Shown in pieces: positions 52,066 through 60,885 of a stretch of DNA of 64,000 nt. The stretch is from Chryseobacterium sp. Leaf180 (lineage in GTDB: Bacteria > Bacteroidota > Bacteroidia > Flavobacteriales > Weeksellaceae). The stretch covers positions 915,100-979,099 of the forward strand of contig NZ_LMPJ01000001.1 in NCBI RefSeq assembly GCF_001424585.1, read 5' to 3'. Each line of letters opens with the position of its first letter. Position 1 is the first letter of the stretch. A program made the position numbers and the translations under genes. Below the pieces are notes generated by a model that did no database searches, was not told where the DNA came from, and saw nothing but the letters and a program-made list of their open reading frames with translations.

Positions 52066-53478
52066 ATGATGAAAGTCGAGCAAATATATACTGGCTGTCT
52101 GGCGCAGGGCGCATACTATATCGTATCTGGGAATGAGGCGGCAATTATCGATCCACTACGCGAAGTAAAACCATATCTCGACCGTCTGGAAAAAGATCAG
52201 GTCACGCTAAAATATATTTTCGAGACTCATTTTCACGCAGATTTTGTATCAGGACATTTAGATTTAAGCAAAAAAACAGGCGCTCCGATTGTGTATGGCC
52301 CAACTGCTCAACCGGAATTTGAAGCGAGTATTGCCAAAGACGAACAGATTTTTGAGATTGGAAATGCAAAAATAAAAGCATTGCACACGCCAGGCCACAC
52401 GATGGAAAGCACTACTTATCTTTTGATCGATGAAAACGGTGTTGAAACGGCGATTTTCACCGGCGATACTTTATTTCTTGGCGATGTCGGCAGACCGGAT
52501 TTAGCGCAGGCAGCTACAGAAATGACTCAGGAAGATCTTGCGGGAATTCTCTATGAAAGTCTTCACAGTAAAATTTTGCCTTTGGACGACAGCATCACGG
52601 TCTATCCGGCACATGGCGCAGGTTCAGCCTGCGGAAAAAATATGCAGAAAGAAACGGTTGATATTCTCGGCAATCAGAAGAAAACCAATTACGCACTCAA
52701 TCAGCCTGATAAACAATCTTTTATCCGCGAAGTTTTGGATGGGCTTTCTGCTCCTCCAAAATATTTTGGGATGAATGTACTGCTTAATAAAAACGGTTAC
52801 GAAAGTCTGGATGATGTGATGACTAAGGGTTTAAAGCCAATTTCTGCAGAAGATTTTGAAAGTTTTGCTGAAGAAACGGGCGCATTGATTTTAGATACTA
52901 GAAGTCCCGCAGATTTTCATAAAGGTTTTGTTCCGAATGCTGTAAATATTGGATTGAAAGGAGATTTTGCGCCATGGGTAGGAAGCATGATTGTTGATGT
53001 AAAACATCCGATTTTGTTGGTAAGTGATCCCGAAACCGAAGAAGAAGTGATTACCAGACTAAGCCGCGTAGGATTTGACAATGTTTTAGGTTATCTCGAA
53101 GGCGGTTTTGATACCTGGAAAAATTCAGGAAAAGAAACAGATGAAGTAAAAAGAATTTCACCGGAAGAATTTGCTTCCGAATACGATGAGAATGCAAAAA
53201 TAATCGACGTCAGAAAAATTGGAGAATATTCCGCCGAACATATAAATGATGCATACAGCAGGCCTCTTGATTCGATTAGCGAATGGGTTTCAACGATTGA
53301 TAATGATGAACATTTTTTCATTCACTGCGCCGGCGGATACCGCAGCATGATTGCAGCAAGCATACTCAACAAACACGGAATCAGAAATTTCACCGAAATC
53401 GAAGGTGGTTTTAACGGCATTAAAAAAACGGAAAAAATCCCGGTTTCAGATTTTATGTGTCAGTCTAAAATGCTTTAA
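52066..53478 (+). CDS. CstB-like persulfide dioxygenase/sulfurtransferase
   Basis: The 470-aa protein has three domains: a metallo-beta-lactamase-fold domain (residues about 1-235) with metal-site motifs H55-F-H57-A-D59, HTPGHT and FTGDTLF; a rhodanese domain (about 260-355) that lacks the catalytic Cys (LLVSDPETEEE at the active-site loop); and a second rhodanese domain (about 365-460) with the Cys in HCAGGYRS. This order equals Staphylococcus CstB, which oxidises persulfides with O2 and transfers sulfur to thiosulfate. It probably protects the cell from sulfide and persulfide stress. It leads a unit with a rhodanese lipoprotein (1 nt apart) and a thioredoxin. Confidence 0.88.
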   Translation: MMKVEQIYTGCLAQGAYYIVSGNEAAIIDPLREVKPYLDRLEKDQVTLKYIFETHFHADFVSGHLDLSKKTGAPIVYGPTAQPEFEASIAKDEQIFEIGNAKIKALHTPGHTMESTTYLLIDENGVETAIFTGDTLFLGDVGRPDLAQAATEMTQEDLAGILYESLHSKILPLDDSITVYPAHGAGSACGKNMQKETVDILGNQKKTNYALNQPDKQSFIREVLDGLSAPPKYFGMNVLLNKNGYESLDDVMTKGLKPISAEDFESFAEETGALILDTRSPADFHKGFVPNAVNIGLKGDFAPWVGSMIVDVKHPILLVSDPETEEEVITRLSRVGFDNVLGYLEGGFDTWKNSGKETDEVKRISPEEFASEYDENAKIIDVRKIGEYSAEHINDAYSRPLDSISEWVSTIDNDEHFFIHCAGGYRSMIAASILNKHGIRNFTEIEGGFNGIKKTEKIPVSDFMCQSKML

Positions 53479-53479
53479 A

Positions 53480-53839
53480 ATGAAACTTTTTATTTTTTCT
53501 CTATTTTCAGTTTTAACACTATTCTCCTGCGCTGCAAAGAAAGATTTAAAAAAGGAAAAAATGACAGTGACGCAGGCTGTACAAAGTGAAAATGTAGTTT
53601 TGCTCGATGTGCGCGTTCGCGAACAGTTTCAAAAAGAATCTGCAAAAAACGCAGTAAATATTCCGCTTGCTGAACTGGAAAATAGAAGCAGCGAGCTGAA
53701 AGGTAAGAAAGTTGTGGTGTTTTGCAACAAAGGAATTCAGGCGGACGAAGCCTACAAAATATTAGAAAAATATGGCGTGGAAGTTTATGACGGAAGCACG
53801 CTGAAAAACGTTCAGGCCATTCAGAATCTTAAAAATTAA
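53480..53839 (+). CDS. Rhodanese-like lipoprotein
   Basis: The 119-aa protein has a lipoprotein signal (MKLFIFSLFSVLTLFSC, Cys17) and one rhodanese domain with active-site Cys in VVFCNKGIQADEA and the conserved VLLDVRVREQF start. It would carry sulfur in the periplasm. Start at 53480, one nucleotide after the CstB-like stop, is preferred over upstream in-frame codons that lie inside that gene. Part of the sulfur-handling unit 52066-54150. Confidence 0.88.
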   Translation: MKLFIFSLFSVLTLFSCAAKKDLKKEKMTVTQAVQSENVVLLDVRVREQFQKESAKNAVNIPLAELENRSSELKGKKVVVFCNKGIQADEAYKILEKYGVEVYDGSTLKNVQAIQNLKN

Positions 53840-53850
53840 AATACAGAAAG

Positions 53851-54150
53851 ATGTCACAGAAATTTCAGGAACTCATCGACTCGGAAAGACCGGTTTTAAT
53901 TGATTTTTTTGCCACATGGTGTCAACCGTGCAAAGTGCAGTCATCGGTGCTGACAACTGTGAAAGAAAAAGTAGGTGAAGGCGCAAGAATCGTAAAAATT
54001 GATGTCGATCAATATCCCGCGATCGCTTCTCAGTACGGTGTACGAGGCGTTCCGACACTTGCCGTATTCAAAAAAGGAGAACTTTTATATAAAGAAAGCG
54101 GCGTGCATGATGTCAATCGTTTGACGCAACTTTTAGAAAGTTTTATTTAA
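53851..54150 (+). CDS. Thioredoxin family protein
   Basis: The 99-aa protein has the thioredoxin fold with W23-C-Q-P-C27 (FFATWCQPCK) and the cis-proline in RGVPTLAVF. The CQPC motif differs slightly from CGPC. No signal peptide, so it is cytoplasmic. It is 11 nt behind the rhodanese lipoprotein and probably reduces persulfides or disulfides formed by the CstB-like enzyme. Confidence 0.92.
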   Translation: MSQKFQELIDSERPVLIDFFATWCQPCKVQSSVLTTVKEKVGEGARIVKIDVDQYPAIASQYGVRGVPTLAVFKKGELLYKESGVHDVNRLTQLLESFI

Positions 54151-54160
54151 AATTTTTCAG

Positions 54161-54913
54161 TTAAATCTTTATCTCAAATTGATCGCGGTCATTCAAAAAC
54201 TGAAAATGATCGCGGAAATCTGTCAGTTCTTCAAGATCAATTTCTGCACTGATGATGTTACCTTTTTTGTCTGAAATCTCTTTTCCGTCTGCAAAAAAAC
54301 ACGCGCTGCTTTCCGGATAATTCAGATCATTTCCGTCGTTACCCATTCGGTTGACGCCGAAAACGTACGATAAATTCTCAATCGCACGGGCTTTTAAAAG
54401 ATGAGACCAGGCTTCAACACGCTTTTCAGGCCAGTTGGCAACGTATAAAACTGCATCGTAATCATTATTATTTCTTGAAAAAACCGGAAAACGCAGATCA
54501 TAGCAGACCTGTAGCAGAAAACGAAAGCCTTTATATTCTACAATTTTTCTTTCGCTTCCTTTCGTATAAATTTTATCTTCTCCCGAAAAAGAAAACAAGT
54601 GCCTTTTATCGTAAAAATCATACGAGCCGTCGGGTTTTACAAAAAACATCCGGTTATAGAATTTCCCGTTTTCTTCTACAGATGAACTTCCACAGAAAGC
54701 TGCATTTTTTGCCTGAGACATCCTTTTTAAAAAGTTTAAAGACTCCTCATTCCTGTCAACGATTTCTTCTGCATCCATGCAAAATCCGGTAGAAAACATT
54801 TCCGGAAGCAAAAAAAGATCGGCTTTTTCATCCTTCAAATGTTCTTCAATTTCTTTAAAATTCTGCGCTTTATCTTTCCAGATAATATTAAAATTCAGAC
54901 CCGCAATTTTCAT
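54161..54913 (-). CDS. Omega-amidase/nitrilase family hydrolase
   Basis: The 250-aa protein belongs to the carbon-nitrogen hydrolases with the triad E38 (LLPEMFST), K103 (DKRHLFS) and C137 (QVCYDLRFP). It fits the YafV/NIT2-like omega-amidases that hydrolyse alpha-ketoglutaramate and alpha-ketosuccinamate in metabolite repair. Start MKIAGLN at 54913 is typical; upstream Met codons (54934 and 54955) would add a basic extension. It converges with the thioredoxin gene, 10 nt apart. Confidence 0.9.
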   Translation of the reverse strand: MKIAGLNFNIIWKDKAQNFKEIEEHLKDEKADLFLLPEMFSTGFCMDAEEIVDRNEESLNFLKRMSQAKNAAFCGSSSVEENGKFYNRMFFVKPDGSYDFYDKRHLFSFSGEDKIYTKGSERKIVEYKGFRFLLQVCYDLRFPVFSRNNNDYDAVLYVANWPEKRVEAWSHLLKARAIENLSYVFGVNRMGNDGNDLNYPESSACFFADGKEISDKKGNIISAEIDLEELTDFRDHFQFLNDRDQFEIKI

Positions 54914-55010
54914 AAACTTCTGTATTGATTTCATAAAAATACGGTTTTTAAACAAGAATCCGTTTTGATTTTGCTACGATTCTGCGTTACTTTGTTTAAA
55001 ATAAATATCT

Positions 55011-55448
55011 ATGAAGAAAGTTTTTTTGTTGGTGATATTTTTCATCGGAACCGCGGTAAGCGCGCAGGCGTACACAGGAAGCGGTGATCAGAAAGTGAAT
55101 TTTGGAGTTGCCGCGTGGGGTTACGGAACCGGAATTGCAGCCACTTACGACTACGGTTTGGGCTCGCTGATTTCCGTCGGAGCAGGTTTTAATGCGTATT
55201 TTGACCGTTTTAAAGATAATGACCGAGACAACCGTATTTTCGCTTTCGGAAGAGTAAATTTTCATCTGAATTCTACTCTTGACCTTCCGAGCAAACTCGA
55301 CATTTATCCAGGTTTGGATATCGGTGTCGTCGGCCGAGATTTCGGACTTGGCGCGCACATCGGAGCACGTTATTTTTTCACTGAAAGACTCGGCGTTTTT
55401 GCAGAAATCGGCAACAATGGCAGTCTGGGTGTATCGCTTAATTTCTGA
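55011..55448 (+). CDS. Small outer-membrane beta-barrel protein
   Basis: The 145-aa protein has a signal peptide (MKKVFLLVIFFIGTAVSAQA) and eight probable strands (for example FGVAAWGYGTGIAATYDYG, FAFGRVNFHL and GVFAEIGNNGSLGVSLNF, ending with Phe). It resembles the small barrel family DUF6646. Function unknown. It ends at a good terminator before rseP. Confidence 0.8.
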   Translation: MKKVFLLVIFFIGTAVSAQAYTGSGDQKVNFGVAAWGYGTGIAATYDYGLGSLISVGAGFNAYFDRFKDNDRDNRIFAFGRVNFHLNSTLDLPSKLDIYPGLDIGVVGRDFGLGAHIGARYFFTERLGVFAEIGNNGSLGVSLNF

Positions 55449-55470
55449 CAAACAGTACGTTTATATGACA

Positions 55471-55498
55471 TAGCTTCTCATCTTGGGAAGCTTTTTTA
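55471..55498 (+). terminator. Terminator of the 145-aa barrel gene
   Basis: AGCTTC and GAAGCT pair (extended by a T-G and C-G pair) around a short loop, followed by six T. Confidence 0.75.
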
Positions 55499-55529
55499 TT
55501 TGGCATCGTATTGATAATCGTTACCTTTG
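55499..55529 (+). promoter_or_regulatory. Promoter of rseP
   Basis: TTTG (55499-55502), 19 nt, TACCTTTG (55522-55529): a perfect match to the Bacteroidota promoter consensus, 23 nt before the rseP start. Confidence 0.75.
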
Positions 55530-55552
55530 CAAATTAAATCTAAAAACAATTA

Positions 55553-56899
55553 ATGGAATTAGCACTAAAGATCTTTCAATTCATTTTAAGCATATCTATT
55601 CTGGTGATTTTACATGAGCTTGGCCACTTTTTGCCGGCAAAATGGTTCAAAACCAAAGTAGAAAAATTTTATCTTTTCTTCGATCCATGGTTTTCTGTTG
55701 TAAAGAAAAAAATAGGCGAAACAGAGTACGGCATTGGCTGGCTTCCTTTCGGAGGTTATGTAAAAATCGCCGGAATGGTAGACGAAAGTATGGATACCGA
55801 GCAGCTTAAGCAGCCTGCACAGCCTTGGGAATTCAGAGCAAAACCGGCTTGGCAGCGTCTGATCATCATGATGGGTGGCGTTACTGTAAACTTTTTCCTG
55901 GCTTGGATTATCTACGGATGTCTTTCATTTTTCAACGGTGAAACGACTTTTAATACGACGAAAGTAGATGCGCCAATGAATTATACCAGTGTTGCGAAAG
56001 CAATGGGTTTTCAGGATGGTGATAAAATTTTAAAAGTAGACGGAAAAACGCAGAATAATCTTGATAAACTTTCTCTTGATATTCTTTTGAGCGATCAAGT
56101 GACCGTTTTAAGAAACGGAAAAGAGGTGACTTTTCCGACGAGCGATGACGGTAAAGCACTGGCTTTTAAGGATCCAAATCCGAAGGCATTTCTTACACCG
56201 AGATTTCCTGCGATCGTAGATTCTATCTACAATCCTAAAACTATTGCTGCAGGCTTGAAAGTCGGTGACAAAGTGGAATCTGTCAACGGTAAAAAAATCA
56301 CGTATTATGACGAGTTTCAGGAAGCGGTAAAAACCAATCCAGGAAAAAATATCGACGTCGAGGTTAACCGGAACGGAAGTTTACAGCCTTTAACCCTTAC
56401 AGTTTCTCCCGAAGGAACGCTTGGCTTGGCTTCTTACAAATATTTAAATAAATATGTTGAAACTGAGCATTTCTCATTTGGCCAGTCAATCGGGCGTGGT
56501 TTCACAAGAAGTATTGAAAGCTTGACGTATCAGGTGAAGCAGTTTAAATTAATTTTTAACAGAAAAGTTCAGGGTTATAAAAAAGTGGGCGGACCGTTGG
56601 CTATCATTAATAATATGCCAGTGCAGAAAAGCAAAGAAGGCGATCTTTCGATCAATTGGACACAGTTTTGGAGCTTCACCGCGATGTTCTCTGTGTGGTT
56701 AGCTTTCTTAAATTTAATTCCTATACCGGGCTTAGACGGCGGACATGTTATTTTCACCTTGTATGAAATGATCGTTGGCAAACCCGTTCCTCAAAAAATT
56801 CTTGAAAATGCACAGATGGTGGGCGTTATATTCCTTTTAGGTTTAATGGTGCTTATTTTTGGAAACGATATCTTTAAGATTGTTTCCAATTACTTTTAA
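55553..56899 (+). CDS. rseP: RIP metalloprotease (site-2 protease) RseP
   Basis: The 448-aa inner-membrane protease cuts membrane-bound anti-sigma factors and remnant signal peptides. The zinc site is H21-E-L-G-H25 in the first helix and the third ligand is the Asp of the LDGG motif in PGLDGGHV near residue 400. Two PDZ-like regions lie between (about 135-185 and 215-285). It is preceded by a consensus promoter and transcribed alone; the two tRNA-Asn genes follow on the same strand. Confidence 0.95.
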   Translation: MELALKIFQFILSISILVILHELGHFLPAKWFKTKVEKFYLFFDPWFSVVKKKIGETEYGIGWLPFGGYVKIAGMVDESMDTEQLKQPAQPWEFRAKPAWQRLIIMMGGVTVNFFLAWIIYGCLSFFNGETTFNTTKVDAPMNYTSVAKAMGFQDGDKILKVDGKTQNNLDKLSLDILLSDQVTVLRNGKEVTFPTSDDGKALAFKDPNPKAFLTPRFPAIVDSIYNPKTIAAGLKVGDKVESVNGKKITYYDEFQEAVKTNPGKNIDVEVNRNGSLQPLTLTVSPEGTLGLASYKYLNKYVETEHFSFGQSIGRGFTRSIESLTYQVKQFKLIFNRKVQGYKKVGGPLAIINNMPVQKSKEGDLSINWTQFWSFTAMFSVWLAFLNLIPIPGLDGGHVIFTLYEMIVGKPVPQKILENAQMVGVIFLLGLMVLIFGNDIFKIVSNYF

Positions 56900-56926
56900 G
56901 ATTTTACAAAAACTTTAAAAAAGTTC

Positions 56927-56957
56927 TTGCGTGGTTTAATTATCCGTCCTATATTTG
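56927..56957 (+). promoter_or_regulatory. Promoter of the first tRNA-Asn gene
   Basis: TTG (56927-56929), 20 nt, TATATTTG (56950-56957). Located 23 nt before the mature tRNA. Confidence 0.65.
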
Positions 56958-56979
56958 CACCACTTAAAAATAAGGACAT

Positions 56980-57053
56980 TCCTCCTTAGCTCAGTTGGTT
57001 AGAGCATCTGACTGTTAATCAGAGGGTCGCTGGTTCGAGCCCAGCAGGAGGAG
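56980..57053 (+). tRNA. tRNA-Asn(GTT), first copy
   Basis: The 74-nt cloverleaf has acceptor TCCTCCT/AGGAGGA, anticodon loop CTGTTAA with anticodon GTT, and T-arm GCTGGTTCGAGCCCAGC. CCA is encoded right after the discriminator (57054-57056). It reads asparagine codons. Confidence 0.96.
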
Positions 57054-57059
57054 CCAAAA

Positions 57060-57090
57060 GACTTACAGAAATGTAGGTCTTTTTTTATGC
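57060..57090 (+). terminator. Terminator of the first tRNA-Asn gene
   Basis: AGACTTACA and TGTAGGTCT (one G-U pair) form a stem with loop GAAA and a run of T. The same structure follows the second copy. Confidence 0.85.
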
Positions 57091-57170
57091 AGAAAAGTGA
57101 GGATTTGATAAATTTAATTTCCTGAAAAATAACCGTATAGCCTTTGCAGAGCGATTTTAGGGAGAAAAAA

Positions 57171-57202
57171 TTTGTTTTTTATGGCATAAGGTTTTATATT
57201 TG
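57171..57202 (+). promoter_or_regulatory. Promoter of the second tRNA-Asn gene
   Basis: TTTG (57171-57174), 20 nt, TATATTTG (57195-57202). Confidence 0.7.
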
Positions 57203-57224
57203 CACAACTCTAAACGAGGAACAT

Positions 57225-57298
57225 TCCTCCTTAGCTCAGTTGGTTAGAGCATCTGACTGTTAATCAGAGGGTCGCTGGTTCGAGCCCAGCAGGAGGAG
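57225..57298 (+). tRNA. tRNA-Asn(GTT), second copy
   Basis: Identical 74-nt tRNA body to the first copy, but the discriminator is followed by CTA, so CCA is not fully encoded and must be added. It has its own promoter and terminator (57301-57330, same stem). The remainder of the gap to 57508 shows nothing further. Confidence 0.96.
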
Positions 57299-57300
57299 CT

Positions 57301-57330
57301 AAAGACTTACAGAAATGTAGGTCTTTTTTT
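57301..57330 (+). terminator. Terminator of the second tRNA-Asn gene
   Basis: The same AGACTTACA/TGTAGGTCT stem as after the first copy, with T run. Confidence 0.85.
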
Positions 57331-57507
57331 ATTCAGTTATTTCAGCAAAAATCTTTAGTGAGGAACTTTTCTAAAACAATGATTTTGTACGGGTTTTCCA
57401 AATACTAAGTGCAATAATAATTTCGTTATATTTACCTGCAAATAACATGATCTGCTGTGATTAACAGCACAGTTTTTGTTAGCGCTAAATGCTCGAAGCT
57501 TTACATG

Positions 57508-60033
57508 ATGTCAACTAAAAATATTGCCTGCTTTTTCACATATATTTTTCTCTCGCTTGCAGGAAATTTTTATGCCCAAAATACGGCATCCGGAAAAATA
57601 ATTGATGACAAAACCACCAAAGGAATTTCTGGCGTTGATATTTTTGTAAATGAAAAACAGACACCAACACTTACCACTTCCTCGTCAAATTTTTCTGTAA
57701 CATCAGACACAATTATCTACAAACTCCGTTTTCAGAAGAAAAATTACGCTGCAGAATATGTAAACATTTCTCCGACAGAATTTTCAAATCTTACCATCAG
57801 ACTTTCCGGTGAAAAAGTTGGTGCAATTCAGGAAGTTGTGATTCAGTCGGGGAAAACGAAATATAAAAACAAAAAAGAAAATCCAGCGTATCGTATCATG
57901 CAGGAAGTCTGGAAACGCAAGCGAAATAACGGCCTGGAAAAATTTGACACGTACAGCTACAAAGAATACGAGAAAATACAGTTTGACGCCAACAATATCG
58001 ACAGCGCATTTATGAAGCGGAAAATCTTCAATAAACTCGATTTTATTTTTGACTATGCCGATTCTACCGCACGAGGAACCATGGCTTTGCCGGTTTTCCT
58101 GAATGAGGCCGTTTATGATAACTTTGGCGAAAACAAACCTTCAAAAAGATCAAAAAAACTTCTTGTTGCACAGAAAACTTCAGGTTTTAAAGACAACCGA
58201 ATGCTTGCTGTCACTGCAAAAAATCTTTACCGCGAAATTAATATTTACGACAACACGCTTAATTATTTTGATATTGGATTTCCCGGTCCGGTAGCAACCG
58301 ACGGATTCAGCACCTATGACTACAATCTGGTTGACACGATAAATGTTCGTGGTGAACGCGCTTACAGAATACGTTATATGCCGCGCAGAAGCGATGTTTT
58401 GGCATTTCAGGGATATCTTTATATCGATACCGATTCTTACGCAGTTTTGGGCGCAACATTGAAATCGACCAATAAGATAAATGTGAATTTCATCAATTCA
58501 ATTTCTACGGAACTCGAATATGACAATCCTGATGAGCAGACCTTTCTGCCTAAAAAAGTTGTTACCGAAATTGAAATCACACCTTTTTCAAAGAAAAAAA
58601 CAGCGAAAGGCGTACTCGCCAGGCGTTCGGTAGATTATTCTGATTATGAATTTAACAAGCCTTTAGACGATAAAATTTTTACGCGGAAAGAAGAAGAACT
58701 TAGCGAAGAATTTACCAGTAAAGACGATGCATACTGGAATCAGGCGCGTCCGGATTCTCTATCTAAAACAGAAAAAGGTGTGTATGAAATGCTCGACCGG
58801 TTGCAGGAAACACCAAAGTTTAACAGATTAGTGAAAATCTACGAAACAATAGATTCGCAGTATTACAACATTACAAAGGGCGTCGATTTAGGTCCGATAT
58901 TCTCGATTTACGGGAAAAATGAAGTAGAAGGCGACCGAATTCGTCTGGGTGCACGAACTTATTTCACACAAAATGATCCGTGGCGTATTCAGTTTTACAC
59001 AGCATACGGTTTCAAAGACCAGCAGTTTAAGTATGGTGTGGAAGGAAAATATATGTTTAATAAAGTAAACCGCTTTACGATTGGTGCGGGCACACGTCGG
59101 GATATCCTGCAGCTTGGTGTACAGCTGACGACTGACGACGGAATTATGTCGCGCTCATTTGCTTCTTCAACTGTTTTTGCACGGGGCGAAAATGCATCTT
59201 TAAGTTCGGTAAATCAAACCAATCTTTTTACTTCTATCGAGCCTTGGAAAAACTTTCAGGTAAGAGTTGACGGAACCTTGCAAAGCATTAAATCTGCCAA
59301 CCCTGAAGGTTTTAATCTGATGTATTATCAGAATGGTAATCTCAGAAAAACTACAAATGATTCTCACGTTACAGTTAGTTTAATAGCAAAACCAGGCGCT
59401 GTTTTTTCGCAAACCGGTGTTGACCGTTACGAGAACCGAACCAATTCGCCAACTATTGTTTTAAAATACACGAGAGGAATTGAAGGGCTTTTTAATGCAG
59501 ATTTTAATTACAATAAGCTGCAGTTTATGTTCTACAAACCAATTCTTATAGGAAGCTGGGGCAAATCATTTTTAAATTTTGAAGCCGGAAAAAACTTTAA
59601 TACTGTCCCATTGTCTCTACAGAATGTGATTCCAGGAAACCAATCGTATGGGATTGTCCGAAATACTTTTGCTTTGCTGAATTATTATGAATTCGTTGCT
59701 GATACTTATGCCACCGCACATCTTGAGCATCATTTTAATGGAAAAATTCTTTCTTTTCTTCCTTTAATTAAAAAACTGAAACTTCGTGAAGTAGCATTTA
59801 TTCGCGGTGCTTATGGTACTTTGAGTGCTGCTTCGCGGAATATCAATGTTGAAAATATGCGTTACTCTGCGCCAGATCAGCAGATTTACTACGAATACGG
59901 TTTTGGGATCGAGAATATCGGTTTTGGAAATGTAAGAATCCTCAGGGTTGATTTTAACTGGCGCGGTAATTATCTTCAAAATCCCAACGCGGAAAAATTT
60001 GGGATAAAAGTGGGTTTCCAGTTTAGTTTTTAA
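57508..60033 (+). CDS. DUF5686 outer-membrane protein with carboxypeptidase-like domain
   Basis: The 841-aa protein has a signal peptide (MSTKNIACFFTYIFLSLAGN), an N-terminal carboxypeptidase-regulatory-like beta-sandwich (GKIIDDKTTKGISGVDIFV, about residues 25-115) and a long DUF5686 region ending in a predicted beta-barrel with final residues GFQFSF. The CarboxypepD_reg plus DUF5686 build is common in Bacteroidota outer-membrane proteins, some related to TamA/BamA-like barrels. Its role is unknown. Start at 57508 is chosen from signal-peptide shape; Met at 57505 is equally possible, and 57457 is not. Confidence 0.85.
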   Translation: MSTKNIACFFTYIFLSLAGNFYAQNTASGKIIDDKTTKGISGVDIFVNEKQTPTLTTSSSNFSVTSDTIIYKLRFQKKNYAAEYVNISPTEFSNLTIRLSGEKVGAIQEVVIQSGKTKYKNKKENPAYRIMQEVWKRKRNNGLEKFDTYSYKEYEKIQFDANNIDSAFMKRKIFNKLDFIFDYADSTARGTMALPVFLNEAVYDNFGENKPSKRSKKLLVAQKTSGFKDNRMLAVTAKNLYREINIYDNTLNYFDIGFPGPVATDGFSTYDYNLVDTINVRGERAYRIRYMPRRSDVLAFQGYLYIDTDSYAVLGATLKSTNKINVNFINSISTELEYDNPDEQTFLPKKVVTEIEITPFSKKKTAKGVLARRSVDYSDYEFNKPLDDKIFTRKEEELSEEFTSKDDAYWNQARPDSLSKTEKGVYEMLDRLQETPKFNRLVKIYETIDSQYYNITKGVDLGPIFSIYGKNEVEGDRIRLGARTYFTQNDPWRIQFYTAYGFKDQQFKYGVEGKYMFNKVNRFTIGAGTRRDILQLGVQLTTDDGIMSRSFASSTVFARGENASLSSVNQTNLFTSIEPWKNFQVRVDGTLQSIKSANPEGFNLMYYQNGNLRKTTNDSHVTVSLIAKPGAVFSQTGVDRYENRTNSPTIVLKYTRGIEGLFNADFNYNKLQFMFYKPILIGSWGKSFLNFEAGKNFNTVPLSLQNVIPGNQSYGIVRNTFALLNYYEFVADTYATAHLEHHFNGKILSFLPLIKKLKLREVAFIRGAYGTLSAASRNINVENMRYSAPDQQIYYEYGFGIENIGFGNVRILRVDFNWRGNYLQNPNAEKFGIKVGFQFSF

Positions 60034-60066
60034 GATTGTTTATAACTACTTTTTTACGGAGCTTTT

Positions 60067-60123
60067 ATGATTCTATTTCATTGGGCGGCGGGCTTCGCCC
60101 GCCGCCCAATGAAATAGAATCAT
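60067..60123. repeat. 27-bp perfect inverted repeat
   Basis: Arms 60067-60093 and 60097-60123 are exact reverse complements with a 3-nt loop TTC. The centre is G+C-rich (GGGCGGCGGGC), unlike the surroundings. There is no T run after it, and it lies between the convergent DUF5686 and rpmA genes. It may be an extended termination/processing hairpin or a REP-like element. Confidence 0.85.
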
Positions 60124-60143
60124 TCCGAAAATTTAAGCATAAA

Positions 60144-60177
60144 AAATCCTCAACAAAAATGCTGAGGATTTAATTTT
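60144..60177 (-). terminator. Terminator of the rplU-rpmA unit
   Basis: AAATCCTCA and TGAGGATTT pair around a 10-nt loop; on the minus strand a T run follows (plus-strand A at 60141-60146). Confidence 0.85.
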
Positions 60178-60194
60178 TATAAAACGCTTTATAA

Positions 60195-60452
60195 TTATGC
60201 GTTTGGCTCAATAGATACGTAAGATCTGTTGTTTGCTTTCTTTCTGAAAACTACTTTACCGTCAACAAGAGCGTGCAAAGTGTGGTCTTTACCCATTCCC
60301 ACGTTATCACCTGGGTGGTGTTGCGTACCTCTTTGTCTGATAATGATGTTACCGGCAATAGCGTCCTGTCCACCGAAAATTTTCACGCCTAGTCTTTTAG
60401 AGTGAGATTCTCTACCGTTTTTGGAACTACCAACTCCTTTCTTGTGTGCCAT
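60195..60452 (-). CDS. rpmA: 50S ribosomal protein L27
   Basis: The 85-aa basic protein has the family start [20 protein letters not shown] and [15 protein letters not shown]. Its N-terminal tail reaches the peptidyl-transferase centre. No N-terminal cleaved extension as in Firmicutes. It follows rplU with 28 nt between them, the standard order. Confidence 0.97.
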   Translation of the reverse strand: MAHKKGVGSSKNGRESHSKRLGVKIFGGQDAIAGNIIIRQRGTQHHPGDNVGMGKDHTLHALVDGKVVFRKKANNRSYVSIEPNA

Positions 60453-60480
60453 TTTATTTTAAGGTTTTTTGGTTAAAAAA

Positions 60481-60855
60481 TTATTCTGCGCTGGCATCCT
60501 CAGTTTTAGGAGCTTTTTTCGCTTTGGTTTCTTTCTTAGCTGAATCAAATCCGGTAATACCAGTGATCTGAATTTGCGTAAGAGATTGTCTGTGACCGTT
60601 TTTCACTTCGTAACCCTTTCTTCTTTTCTTTTTGAAGACGATTACTTTATCAGCCTTTACGTGGTTTAGGATCTCTGCTTCTACAGTGATACCGCTTACA
60701 GCTGGGGCGCCTACCGTGATTGCTCCGTTTACAGTAAGTAAGATTTTATCGAAAGATACTTTTCCTCCTTTATCTCCTTTCAAACGGTTCACAAACAACT
60801 TCTGGTCTTGCTCAACTTTGTATTGAAGCCCTGCTATTTCTACAATTGCAAACAT
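60481..60855 (-). CDS. rplU: 50S ribosomal protein L21
   Basis: The 124-aa protein has the L21 core (MFAIVEIAGLQYKVEQDQKLFVNRL, given here by its first part FAIVEIAGLQYKVE) with KVIVFKKKRRKGYEVKNGHRQ. The C-terminal tail after about residue 105 is Lys- and Ala-rich and longer than in E. coli (103 aa). It leads the rplU-rpmA unit from a consensus promoter 31 nt upstream. Confidence 0.96.
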   Translation of the reverse strand: MFAIVEIAGLQYKVEQDQKLFVNRLKGDKGGKVSFDKILLTVNGAITVGAPAVSGITVEAEILNHVKADKVIVFKKKRRKGYEVKNGHRQSLTQIQITGITGFDSAKKETKAKKAPKTEDASAE

Positions 60856-60885
60856 TGTCTATAAATTTTTAGTTAATTCGAGGTG

